From contig AQRL01000017.1 in assembly GCA_000402515.1 (NCBI GenBank), forward strand, positions 1 to 22,766: a stretch of DNA of 22,766 bases, written 5' to 3'. Of this stretch, positions 15,764 through 22,411 are shown one piece after another. The stretch is from Nanoarchaeota archaeon SCGC AAA011-G17. GTDB lineage: Archaea > Nanobdellota > Nanobdellia > SCGC-AAA011-G17. A model generated the notes under the pieces. It was not told the origin of the DNA and made no database searches. It saw only the letters and a list, made by a program, of their open reading frames with translations. The first letter of the stretch is position 1, and each line of letters begins with the position of its first letter. The position numbers were made by a program, and so were the translations under genes.

Positions 15764-17868
15764 TTATCAACAAAACCTTCTTCAGAAGCAAGAACATAAT
15801 AAATGGGGCTATTTAGAGATGCCTCAGCTTCAAGATAGGTTTTACCATCTTGTATTCTGTAACCTCCCGTATAATATAAAGGTGGAGTTAAATCATTCTG
15901 CTGTAATTCCTCTAAATTTGAATTATAAACGGTTTTATCTTGACGAACAGCCTTATTACTACCTCCCAAACTTTGAGCAAAATTAGCAATAGCAATACTC
16001 TGTTGACTCCTTTTAAAAACAGTACTTACAATTGATGGTTGTGGTGGTCTTGCAACAGGATTAACACCTGAAACTGGAGCCTTACCAGTAGCAGCTTTAG
16101 CAGCACTACTAGCACCAAATATTTTAGTCAATCCAATATGATCACCAGCCCAATAACCAGCAGTTGCAATATAATTAATTCCTGGAACAGCAGCCAAGAA
16201 ACTAGAAGCAGGGATAGCTGTAGTAACAACTGCCTCGGCAAACACACCAGTACCTAAGGGAATCACACTAACTGCACTACTGGGAACAACAACGCCTGAA
16301 GCAGTAACCCAAGTTCCAGCAGCAGTCTGTGTAACAGGAGTTCCTGCAGAGATAGCAGGTGCAAATCCAATTCCAAAGCTTGCCATTGTACCAACAACAA
16401 TAGCAGCAAGAAGAGCAATTTTCCCAATTCTACTCCAAATATTAATCTTAGTAATCCTACAATCCCCAAGTCTTACGCAAGACCTTTCATCACAAGTTTG
16501 GAAGCCACTACCGCACTTTTCACATTTGTATTCATTACCTTTGCTAAAATCTCCATCCCAAAAAACATTTCCAGGAGGAACTAAAGGTACACACTCTCCC
16601 TGAACATATCTGCATAATTTATTTTGATCATTACAATTTTTTGGGCTTGCACCAATGCAACCCTCCCATTTATTATCCCCACATCTAGCAGTTGTAATGT
16701 CTCTGGTTTGATCATACCCTTCATCACAAACCTCGCTTCTGTAATCAGCGCAGGGCTCAATCTCGATTTTTCCTTTTAGACATCTAAAAACATAATCTCT
16801 ACTCCCAGGAGAAGCAGGATTAGCCTCGTTCTTTCCGCTATTATACTCAGGCTGAGGCCACAGCATACACCAGCTCTCCCCATCCTTCCTTATCTTAGTA
16901 TTTTCTTTAGATGGAGCAAACTGATCATAAAGCAATCTTCTGTTCCCTTTTTGCTGTTCAGATGTCTCTCCTAAAAATTTCTGTTCTATTTTAATGCTCT
17001 TTGTATCCAAAAACATAGCAATCTCAGTATCAAAATTAGTCTCAGTATAGAATGATTCGCCTAAATCACAATTCATATCCAAACAAGCAACCACTCCTTT
17101 ATTATCCACCCCGCAATTTTTTCCATCTTCAATCTTACAATAGCCAATATTATTCTTCAAAACAGAGTCTGATAAAATTCTGCTGTTAGCCTGATTATAT
17201 CCAGAGTGTACTGCCAAATTGTCCGCAACATTCTCTCTATTTCCACAGCTGTCAACCCAATAAACTTTTCCGTTAAAACATGTTTTATGATCTCTCGGCA
17301 AGCAGCTGCTTCCAGTAACAGCAGAGCTGCACAAATAACCAGAAACAAATCTCCCCCCATTACAGGCAGATTGAGTTGTTCTGATATAACTATTTCCAGT
17401 TATACAACAACCCTCACTCCCGCTAAGAAGTACATTAGCAGACCCACAATCTTGCAAACTAGCATCAAATTTAGCACCAAGACCCGCAACATCACACTGC
17501 CTCTTGCTATAATCATCATAACATATCCCATTGATTATGCAAACCCCTGTTGCACATTCGCTATTCCCGCTGCAATCCCCGCTATTCCAGCTCCCACCAT
17601 TCTGATTGCAATAAGTTTTTGTTCTTCCATTATCACAGTTGTTAGCAGTTACACAGCAACCAGTATTACATTCAGGAACAGAATTACAACTAATAACACC
17701 ACTATTTCTCCCACTAATAGCAGAACAATCAGCACTATTCACCAGACTACAGGAGTTCTCCATAACGCAGCAGGTATTCTGCTCTGCATAAACAGGCTGT
17801 ATATTTGCAACTGTGAATATCACCATAATCATGTTCATCATCATAAACACAGCAATATTTTTCTTCAT
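15760..17868 (-). CDS. Large exported Cys-rich membrane protein
   Basis: This 702-residue protein has a signal peptide (1-28, cut after VYA) and a very Cys-rich ectodomain (about 30-470). Three CC motifs stand out: NTCCVMENSC (31-40), TGCCVTANNC (69-78) and EGCCITGNS (152-160), a repeated knot-like element. A second Cys group lies at 363-470 and ends in CEKCGSGFQTC. Near residue 478 a hydrophobic helix (480-505) starts a long Ala/Gly/Val-rich stretch to about 575 with few charges, perhaps two or three membrane passes or an amphipathic surface. The C-terminal 120 residues are hydrophilic. No known family is recognised. It follows the first pilin-like gene by a 4-base overlap. It may be the membrane-embedded base or a co-adhesin of the structure encoded by this operon. 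Confidence 0.75.
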   Translation of the reverse strand: MKKNIAVFMMMNMIMVIFTVANIQPVYAEQNTCCVMENSCSLVNSADCSAISGRNSGVISCNSVPECNTGCCVTANNCDNGRTKTYCNQNGGSWNSGDCSGNSECATGVCIINGICYDDYSKRQCDVAGLGAKFDASLQDCGSANVLLSGSEGCCITGNSYIRTTQSACNGGRFVSGYLCSSAVTGSSCLPRDHKTCFNGKVYWVDSCGNRENVADNLAVHSGYNQANSRILSDSVLKNNIGYCKIEDGKNCGVDNKGVVACLDMNCDLGESFYTETNFDTEIAMFLDTKSIKIEQKFLGETSEQQKGNRRLLYDQFAPSKENTKIRKDGESWCMLWPQPEYNSGKNEANPASPGSRDYVFRCLKGKIEIEPCADYRSEVCDEGYDQTRDITTARCGDNKWEGCIGASPKNCNDQNKLCRYVQGECVPLVPPGNVFWDGDFSKGNEYKCEKCGSGFQTCDERSCVRLGDCRITKINIWSRIGKIALLAAIVVGTMASFGIGFAPAISAGTPVTQTAAGTWVTASGVVVPSSAVSVIPLGTGVFAEAVVTTAIPASSFLAAVPGINYIATAGYWAGDHIGLTKIFGASSAAKAATGKAPVSGVNPVARPPQPSIVSTVFKRSQQSIAIANFAQSLGGSNKAVRQDKTVYNSNLEELQQNDLTPPLYYTGGYRIQDGKTYLEAEASLNSPIYYVLASEEGFVDK

Positions 17869-18641
17869 TTTTTAATTGCAAAATAAAATGCTTCCTCCTC
17901 TGTTCCATCCCCTAACCATACATAAAATAATTTGATATTCTCATTTGCAACAGGGCTTCCCTCCACTCTTGCATGTGTTTGCTCATCCAAGGTATCATAC
18001 TGATAGCTATACCCTAAAGATTGAATATAGCTATAAACATCAAACCATTCCGGTTTCATATTCTCATCTGCTATCTTCTTGACAATTCTATACTCTCTGA
18101 AGAAATGGTCATCAATAACCAAATTCATCTCTCCAACATTAACATCACTCCCTCCTTTTGTAAAAATCAATTTATCACTGTTAACATTAATCATAATTTT
18201 TTCATTATTTGAGAAAGTAGTTGCACCAAAATTACCGCACTGGATACTGCTAAATTGCAAACACGGATCACATGCTCCACCAGAATTTAATAATTTGTCT
18301 CTGACATACCAGGAAATATACGCATTCATAAAAGTTTCATCTTCTATATGTTTATTAAAACCAGCACCAGTATTCTCAACAACATAATAATAAGGTGCAC
18401 CACCATACATATAATAAGCACCAGGATAAATCATCCCTCCCTGTTTTCTCAACCCAACTAAAAGATCTTTCACTTCTTTGCTGACGCAGCTTTCAACATA
18501 GGCATCAACATTGCTCACCTGAGAGCTCTCAACACTTCTTCTTGGCAGTTCAATTGTTTTGGTAGTAAATAATAAAACAACAATTACAACAAGAACTATA
18601 CCTAAAATTATAAATAAAGTAGCCTGCCCTCTTTTATACAT
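17865..18641 (-). CDS. Class III-leader pilin-like protein, first gene of the surface operon
   Basis: This 258-residue protein begins MYKRGQATLFIILGIVLVVI, a pilin-type leader with cleavage after Gly5, and has a hydrophobic helix to about residue 26. Next comes a region with VESCVSKEVKDLL and GLRKQGGMIYPGAYY (about 49-77), a Cys-plus-QGG arrangement I associate with a recurrent DPANN pilin-like family, though I cannot name it. Two more Cys (GACDPC) lie near 123-127. The promoter upstream is the best in the window, so this gene heads a seven-gene transcript of about 7.6 kb. It is the largest pilin-like product here and could be the main or initiating subunit. Confidence 0.75.
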   Translation of the reverse strand: MYKRGQATLFIILGIVLVVIVVLLFTTKTIELPRRSVESSQVSNVDAYVESCVSKEVKDLLVGLRKQGGMIYPGAYYMYGGAPYYYVVENTGAGFNKHIEDETFMNAYISWYVRDKLLNSGGACDPCLQFSSIQCGNFGATTFSNNEKIMINVNSDKLIFTKGGSDVNVGEMNLVIDDHFFREYRIVKKIADENMKPEWFDVYSYIQSLGYSYQYDTLDEQTHARVEGSPVANENIKLFYVWLGDGTEEEAFYFAIKK

Positions 18642-18664
18642 AGGAATAAAAATTACTCATAGAT

Positions 18665-18673
18665 ATATAAATA
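18665..18673 (-). promoter_or_regulatory. TATA/BRE promoter of the seven-gene surface operon
   Basis: Read on the minus strand the box is atttatata, preceded by a purine-rich BRE-like aaggaaat, and is centred about 27 bases before the ATG at 18641. There is no Shine-Dalgarno sequence, so the operon mRNA is predicted leaderless. No comparable box is obvious at the later genes, which overlap one another. Confidence 0.6.
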
Positions 18674-18703
18674 TTTCCTTATAGTAAAACTAAGTAAATT
18701 ATA

Positions 18704-19096
18704 TTATCTCTTAAGGTTATCTTTAACCCACAATAAAAATCTCTCTGCATTTTGTTTTGCTGTTAAAGCATCTTTCTTGCTCATTAAACTTTCAGAATAT
18801 TCAGCACTATTTTTGATATCTATTAAGTTTAATAATTGTCTAATTTTAACATTAATATCTTTTATATTTATTTTGTTGATTAATTGCACTACCTCATTAT
18901 GACCTTCTCCAGCACTTCTTACTCCTAAATTAAATATACATAAGGCATCTGCAGCACATATTCCAGAATGGATAGACAAACTAACTGAAGCATTCCATCT
19001 TTCATTTTCTATTGCCCTTTCTGCTTCTTGTAGAAATTCTTCTGCTTTTTTAAGATAATTTAAATAAAAATGCTTATCTACAGCTCTCGTTCTCAT
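18704..19096 (-). CDS. HEPN-domain protein, toxin partner of the MNT nucleotidyltransferase
   Basis: This 130-residue all-helical protein has the HEPN pattern: an N-terminal helix with KAEEFLQEAERAIENERWNASVSLSIHSGICAADALC (split here as two helices, about 17-52), and the R-x5-H motif (Arg60 to His66) that would form the RNase site in the dimer. It overlaps the MNT gene by 4 bases (ATGA), the standard arrangement of MNT-HEPN type VII toxin-antitoxin pairs. In HepT-type toxins a Tyr two residues after the His is AMPylated by the antitoxin; here the residues after His66 are Asn-Glu-Val, so that modification site is missing. It may be an inactive or differently controlled HEPN. Confidence 0.82.
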   Translation of the reverse strand: MRTRAVDKHFYLNYLKKAEEFLQEAERAIENERWNASVSLSIHSGICAADALCIFNLGVRSAGEGHNEVVQLINKINIKDINVKIRQLLNLIDIKNSAEYSESLMSKKDALTAKQNAERFLLWVKDNLKR

Positions 19097-19674
19097 TTTA
19101 AGATATCCTCTCCCAAGATAACTATATAATTTTTTCCAATTGTTTTTATAAACGGCAGATTTTTATTAAATTGCCTTTTAGTGAATATTTTGGGCATGAT
19201 TAGATTGCCATATTTTTCAGAAAAATATTTTTGTCTCTCACTAATCAAATTCTTTACTAAATTTTTATTTTCAGCCATGATTAAGATATCTATATCTGAG
19301 TCTGGTCTTTCATCCTTTCTTGCAATACTTCCATATAATATGCATGAAACCACCTTATTATTTAACAAATTTTTAATATCTTTAATTAGTCCGTTTAAAG
19401 TATTATTTTCAAATTCAAATATTTCTAACAATTCGTTTAATATTGAGTTTTTATTTAAACTGACTAAATTTGACCTTCCATAATGTTCTAATTCAATTAA
19501 ATTCATCTCTTGTAAATCTTTTATTGCATAATTAATTGCAGAATGATTTCTATTATTGAATTTTGCTAATTCCCTTATCGTCCATCTTTTATTTGGAAAA
19601 TTATACATTGTTCTAAGTAAATCAATTTTTATCCTGCTTCCGAAAATTCTTTCTAAATAATTGTGGTATTTCAT
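19093..19674 (-). CDS. MNT-type nucleotidyltransferase fused to a winged helix-turn-helix domain
   Basis: This 193-residue protein has an N-terminal winged HTH (about residues 12-75; WTIRELAKFNNRNHSAINYAI as the recognition region, then a wing with LIELEHYGRSNLVSL). The nucleotidyltransferase domain follows (about 105-193) with the signature GS-x10-D-x-D: Gly115-Ser116, Asp127 and Asp129. These are the catalytic residues of minimal nucleotidyltransferases, which as antitoxins AMPylate or otherwise neutralise the HEPN partner. The DNA-binding domain suggests direct autoregulation, and repeats lie just upstream of this gene. A stand-alone nucleotidyltransferase role cannot be excluded, but the 4-base overlap with the HEPN gene favours a toxin-antitoxin pair. 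Confidence 0.85.
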   Translation of the reverse strand: MKYHNYLERIFGSRIKIDLLRTMYNFPNKRWTIRELAKFNNRNHSAINYAIKDLQEMNLIELEHYGRSNLVSLNKNSILNELLEIFEFENNTLNGLIKDIKNLLNNKVVSCILYGSIARKDERPDSDIDILIMAENKNLVKNLISERQKYFSEKYGNLIMPKIFTKRQFNKNLPFIKTIGKNYIVILGEDILK

Positions 19675-19682
19675 GGTCTAAA

Positions 19683-19723
19683 ATTTATCCATATGGACTA
19701 ATATTTATCCATATATTTATAAA
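19683..19723. promoter_or_regulatory. Operator-like repeats in the MNT/HEPN promoter
   Basis: The 12-base word atttatccatat occurs twice, at 19683-19694 and 19703-19714, exactly 20 bases apart (two DNA turns). The first copy overlaps a perfect palindrome, tccatatgga (19688-19697). A TATA-like tatatttataaa at 19712-19723 overlaps the second copy. Repeats covering both the TATA box and the expected start site, just upstream of a winged-HTH gene, fit a repressor site. The same TATA region could also serve the divergent gene at 19753. Confidence 0.55.
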
Positions 19724-19752
19724 GCTTTCTGTTTTAAGTCATTTGTCTCATT

Positions 19753-20019
19753 TTGATTAAGGCATCTGACTTTATAGATAAAGATAAAAATATATTCTTT
19801 ATACGCAAAGGGATGTCATTAGAAAAAATACTAAACACAGCAGCAATAATCACCCCTATGGTCGTAATAAGTTTAGCTGTATATTGTGGTCTTGATGAAT
19901 TTTTAAAAAATTACCAAGGGATTAAAGCAGAAGAAGGAAAAATAATTTCATCAGTATTTTTTGGTTTTATGGCAGGCTCGCCTTTATCATACAAATTGCT
20001 TCAGAAATTTTACATGTAG
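19753..20019 (+). CDS. Small membrane protein of unknown function
   Basis: This 88-residue product from a TTG start has hydrophobic segments at about residues 28-46 and 65-80, with a basic N-terminus and a short charged loop. An internal ATG at 19813 would give 68 residues and still keep both helices. No family is recognised. It is oriented away from the MNT gene, and its stop codon lies 10 bases inside the opposite-strand repeat-protein gene. The lack of any other feature in this gap and the TATA-like box about 33 bases upstream support it, but the start is uncertain. Confidence 0.5.
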   Translation: MIKASDFIDKDKNIFFIRKGMSLEKILNTAAIITPMVVISLAVYCGLDEFLKNYQGIKAEEGKIISSVFFGFMAGSPLSYKLLQKFYM

Positions 20020-20747
20020 CCGCCAGGTTTAATATGGCTCAAGTCTCCAAAGTTCTCTTTAATAAAAGAAACCATCATCTCATTCTTAGCTAACTCATAG
20101 CATTTCAGGGCTGATTTTATCAATCCTGATTTTAAGAACATATCACCCAATTTGCTTAACCTTCCGCCGTCGTTAGCCAATTCAAAGGCCTTGGCAGCAT
20201 AAGCCAGCATGTTATCTCTTAAGCATTTTTCACCAGTCTCAATTAATTTGCTTTTATTATCCAAAAAGCTAAAGACCTCAATAGCAAAATCAATCTTGTC
20301 CTTTTTCAGGCAGGATTCACCAACCTCTCTTAATTTATCCTGGTCATTAATCAATCTAAATGCCCTCATAGCATCAACAACCAAGCCGTCATCCAGGCAT
20401 TTCTGCCCAATGCGTGCAAGTTTACTAGAATCTTCAGCTAATCTGTATGCATCTATAGCATTAGTAACTAAGCCGACAGTAACATAATTATCCCCTATTT
20501 CAACCAATTTTGCTTTATTTCCAGTAATTGTAAATGCCTTTATAGCATCCATAGTCATTCCCTTTTTAATAAACTCATCCCCGGCAGCATTTAATAATTC
20601 ATTTCTCATCTCTGGTGTAAACATGCTTAGATTAACATTATCTATCCCTTTTTTAATCAGGGCAGGAACAATCTTCTTAAAGCTACTTTCCTCTTTTTGA
20701 TGCTCTTCCAGAATTTCCGGTATATTATCTCTTATATCTCTTGTCAT
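20010..20747 (-). CDS. Helical-repeat (TPR-like) protein with 29-residue periodicity
   Basis: This 245-residue cytoplasmic protein has six helix-turn-helix repeats: one of 30 residues (51-80), then five in exact 29-residue register (81-109, 110-138, 139-167, 168-196, 197-225). The shared pattern is L-x-x-x-G-x-x-x-x-x-x-x-x-x-x-A-(hydrophobic)-x-(A/V)-(Y/F). Such solenoids are protein-binding scaffolds. The 29-residue length is shorter than the 34-residue TPR, so this may be a distinct family or a Sel1/PPR-like variant. The N-terminal 50 residues are acidic and helical. The neighbour is PCNA, but each has its own TATA box, so a functional link is only a guess. Confidence 0.72.
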   Translation of the reverse strand: MTRDIRDNIPEILEEHQKEESSFKKIVPALIKKGIDNVNLSMFTPEMRNELLNAAGDEFIKKGMTMDAIKAFTITGNKAKLVEIGDNYVTVGLVTNAIDAYRLAEDSSKLARIGQKCLDDGLVVDAMRAFRLINDQDKLREVGESCLKKDKIDFAIEVFSFLDNKSKLIETGEKCLRDNMLAYAAKAFELANDGGRLSKLGDMFLKSGLIKSALKCYELAKNEMMVSFIKENFGDLSHIKPGGYM

Positions 20748-20771
20748 TTTCTTTAAATATGAATAACTTCC

Positions 20772-20780
20772 AATATTTAA
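20772..20780 (-). promoter_or_regulatory. TATA box for the helical-repeat protein gene
   Basis: Read on the minus strand the stretch is ttaaatatt, centred about 29 bases before the ATG at 20747. No ribosome binding site is seen between them. Confidence 0.45.
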
Positions 20781-20814
20781 CCTTTTGTATTCTTAAACAC
20801 TATTTTTATACCCA

Positions 20815-21561
20815 TCAAATGTTATCTACTCTTGGAGCCAAAATAAATGCCAGATCTAGCTTATTTAGCACCTTAAAGTCAATTTTTAATGGATAATCCT
20901 TGTTAAACTGGATAGTTGCCTTATCAGCTAATTTACCTCCCTTTACTATTTTTTTAAGATATTCAATAGAGTATTTTGCCCTAACACTATCTCCTGTTAG
21001 CTCAATTAATGTTTCTTCATCTTTTCTTAATTCAACATTAGCATCGCTGAAATTTCCCTCGCTTTCAATAAAAAATCTGTCTTTTGCAGCATTTAAAGTA
21101 ACACTCTCAGCAATGATGCTGACATCTTCTATAGCCTCTTCCAGCACTTGTGAATTAATCTCAACCTTGACAGGGAAATCAAGAACAGGAACCTTCTGCT
21201 CTCTGTCTTCAATATCAATCAAACTCAGATTAAATGTTCTGTGGCTGTCTCCCTTTAATACAACCTTCAGTCTGTTTTTTTCCTCATCTAATTCCAAGGT
21301 TAAAGTATCTGTAGGTTTTACTCTTCTCAAAATCTGTTTTAAGCTATCCAGGCTTACAGCAATATTGCACTCCTTTTTTACATCATATTCAATAAATGCG
21401 CTCCCTAACAGCTTAAAAACAACCATAACAACATTGGCAGGATCAACAGCAATAATCTCAATCTTATCCTTATCAATTTTAAAATTAACCTCGCTTACAA
21501 GTTCAGAAATAATGCCAATACTATCTTTTAATAATCTGGACTCGGCAAGTGTTAATCTCAT
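20815..21561 (-). CDS. pcn: PCNA sliding clamp
   Basis: This 248-residue protein is a full-length archaeal PCNA. Landmarks include the first strand (residues 1-14), DKIEIIAVDPANVVMV (about 32-47) and FIEYDV near 56-61. The interdomain connecting loop spans about 115-132 (SLIDIEDREQKVPVL), and the C-terminal strand ends in DLAFILAPRV (about 235-244). The clamp forms a ring (homotrimer, or heterotrimer if paralogues exist elsewhere) that tethers polymerase, ligase, FEN1 and other PIP-box proteins to DNA. The start is firm: a TATA box about 28 bases upstream and a canonical N-terminus. No replication partner gene is adjacent. Confidence 0.95.
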   Translation of the reverse strand: MRLTLAESRLLKDSIGIISELVSEVNFKIDKDKIEIIAVDPANVVMVVFKLLGSAFIEYDVKKECNIAVSLDSLKQILRRVKPTDTLTLELDEEKNRLKVVLKGDSHRTFNLSLIDIEDREQKVPVLDFPVKVEINSQVLEEAIEDVSIIAESVTLNAAKDRFFIESEGNFSDANVELRKDEETLIELTGDSVRAKYSIEYLKKIVKGGKLADKATIQFNKDYPLKIDFKVLNKLDLAFILAPRVDNI

Positions 21562-21584
21562 AAATTTTTAGTTCTTTACTCCTT

Positions 21585-21593
21585 TTTAAATAT
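21585..21593 (-). promoter_or_regulatory. TATA box for PCNA
   Basis: Read on the minus strand the box is atatttaaa, centred about 28 bases before the ATG at 21561. The transcript is predicted leaderless. Confidence 0.55.
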
Positions 21594-21608
21594 TATTATA
21601 CTCAAGAA

Positions 21609-22061
21609 TTAATTTAGCATCCATCCAGGCAGTACAGGCTCTAACACTGGTTTTAATAATGGCCAATAATAAGGTGCAGCAACAACTAATACTACTACTA
21701 CAAGAATATGGATTAAGCCCTCGTGCATTCCCTTCATTCCTCCACCGCCTTTTATTACAGCACTCACACCCCACATCTTGATAGCAAGAATAAAGCCGAC
21801 TGCAATTCTAACTATAAGTACATTGGAAATCAAAGGAATTCCAGAAGCTATTAAGCCAGTAATCTCTAAAAAATATTCAGTATTCATAACAGCAAACAAG
21901 GCAATAATCATTATAACAACAGAATGGGTTCCATGCCCTATCCAGTGGCTTCCTCTGAAACTTTCATCCCTGTGTATTAAAAGTAACTCATATAATCCAA
22001 GAATTATTCCAAGACCAATAACCGGCCCGATTACCAATGCCTGTTCTGCCACCTCTACCAT
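21609..22061 (-). CDS. His-rich polytopic membrane protein
   Basis: This 150-residue protein has four hydrophobic segments (about residues 8-28, 46-64, 74-95 and 115-131). Conserved-looking His residues cluster in loops or at helix ends: His30, His39, His43 and His46 in HRDESFRGSHWIGHGTHS, and His113 and His118 near the fourth helix. Such a cluster could bind metal or haem, but I recognise no family and assign no function. A glycine run (KGGGGMKGMHEG) precedes the last helix. It has its own TATA box, and the TFS gene ends 32 bases upstream. Confidence 0.65.
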   Translation of the reverse strand: MVEVAEQALVIGPVIGLGIILGLYELLLIHRDESFRGSHWIGHGTHSVVIMIIALFAVMNTEYFLEITGLIASGIPLISNVLIVRIAVGFILAIKMWGVSAVIKGGGGMKGMHEGLIHILVVVVLVVAAPYYWPLLKPVLEPVLPGWMLN

Positions 22062-22083
22062 TATTCTTTTTAATCTATACTTC

Positions 22084-22091
22084 TATATAAA
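22084..22091 (-). promoter_or_regulatory. TATA box for the His-rich membrane protein
   Basis: Read on the minus strand the box is ttttatat, centred about 26 bases before the ATG at 22061. It lies just downstream of the TFS stop codon. A leaderless transcript is expected. Confidence 0.5.
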
Positions 22092-22093
22092 AC

Positions 22094-22411
22094 TTACTGG
22101 TACTCTCTCCATCTGTGCCCGCATTTAGTGCATTGAAAGAATCTAGTTTCAGACTCATCCCCTGCCCTTGTCTGAACAGTCCAGAAAAAAGCCTGTTTAT
22201 TACTGCATTTATCACAATTAATATCTGTTTTTGGATTGACCTCAATATTCTTTTCTACAACGCCAATCTTTTCATCCTTATTTTTCATCCTCTCTGTTAT
22301 TATAATCTTGTCTTTTATATCACTCTTTGCACCGCATCCGCTACATACAAATCTCTTTTTACCGGATTTATCAGGCAAAAGCAACGCACCGCACTTATTA
22401 CAAAAGTTCAT
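22094..22411 (-). CDS. tfs: Transcription factor S (TFS), RNA polymerase cleavage factor
   Basis: This 105-residue protein has two zinc ribbons. The N-terminal one uses Cys4, Cys7, Cys23 and Cys26. The C-terminal one uses Cys66, Cys69, Cys94 and Cys97. It also carries the TFIIS-type tip TRAGDESETR, in which Asp85 and Glu86 are the acidic pair that stimulates RNA cleavage in the polymerase active site. It rescues backtracked RNA polymerase and resembles TFIIS and Rpb9/Rpa12. The length is normal for archaeal TFS. It overlaps the signal peptidase gene by 4 bases (ATGA), so the two are translationally coupled. Confidence 0.95.
   Translation of the reverse strand: MNFCNKCGALLLPDKSGKKRFVCSGCGAKSDIKDKIIITERMKNKDEKIGVVEKNIEVNPKTDINCDKCSNKQAFFWTVQTRAGDESETRFFQCTKCGHRWREYQ

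Noticed and set aside
17206-17886. Long plus-strand open frame (226 codons) opposite the 702-residue gene
   Set aside because: Its translation is Thr/Ile/Ser-rich with no motif, it is antisense to a clearly coding Cys-rich gene, and it has no promoter or ribosome binding site.
20900-21571. Long plus-strand open frame (223 codons) opposite PCNA
   Set aside because: PCNA is unmistakable on the minus strand; the opposite frame is Ser/Leu-rich low-complexity sequence with no recognisable domain.
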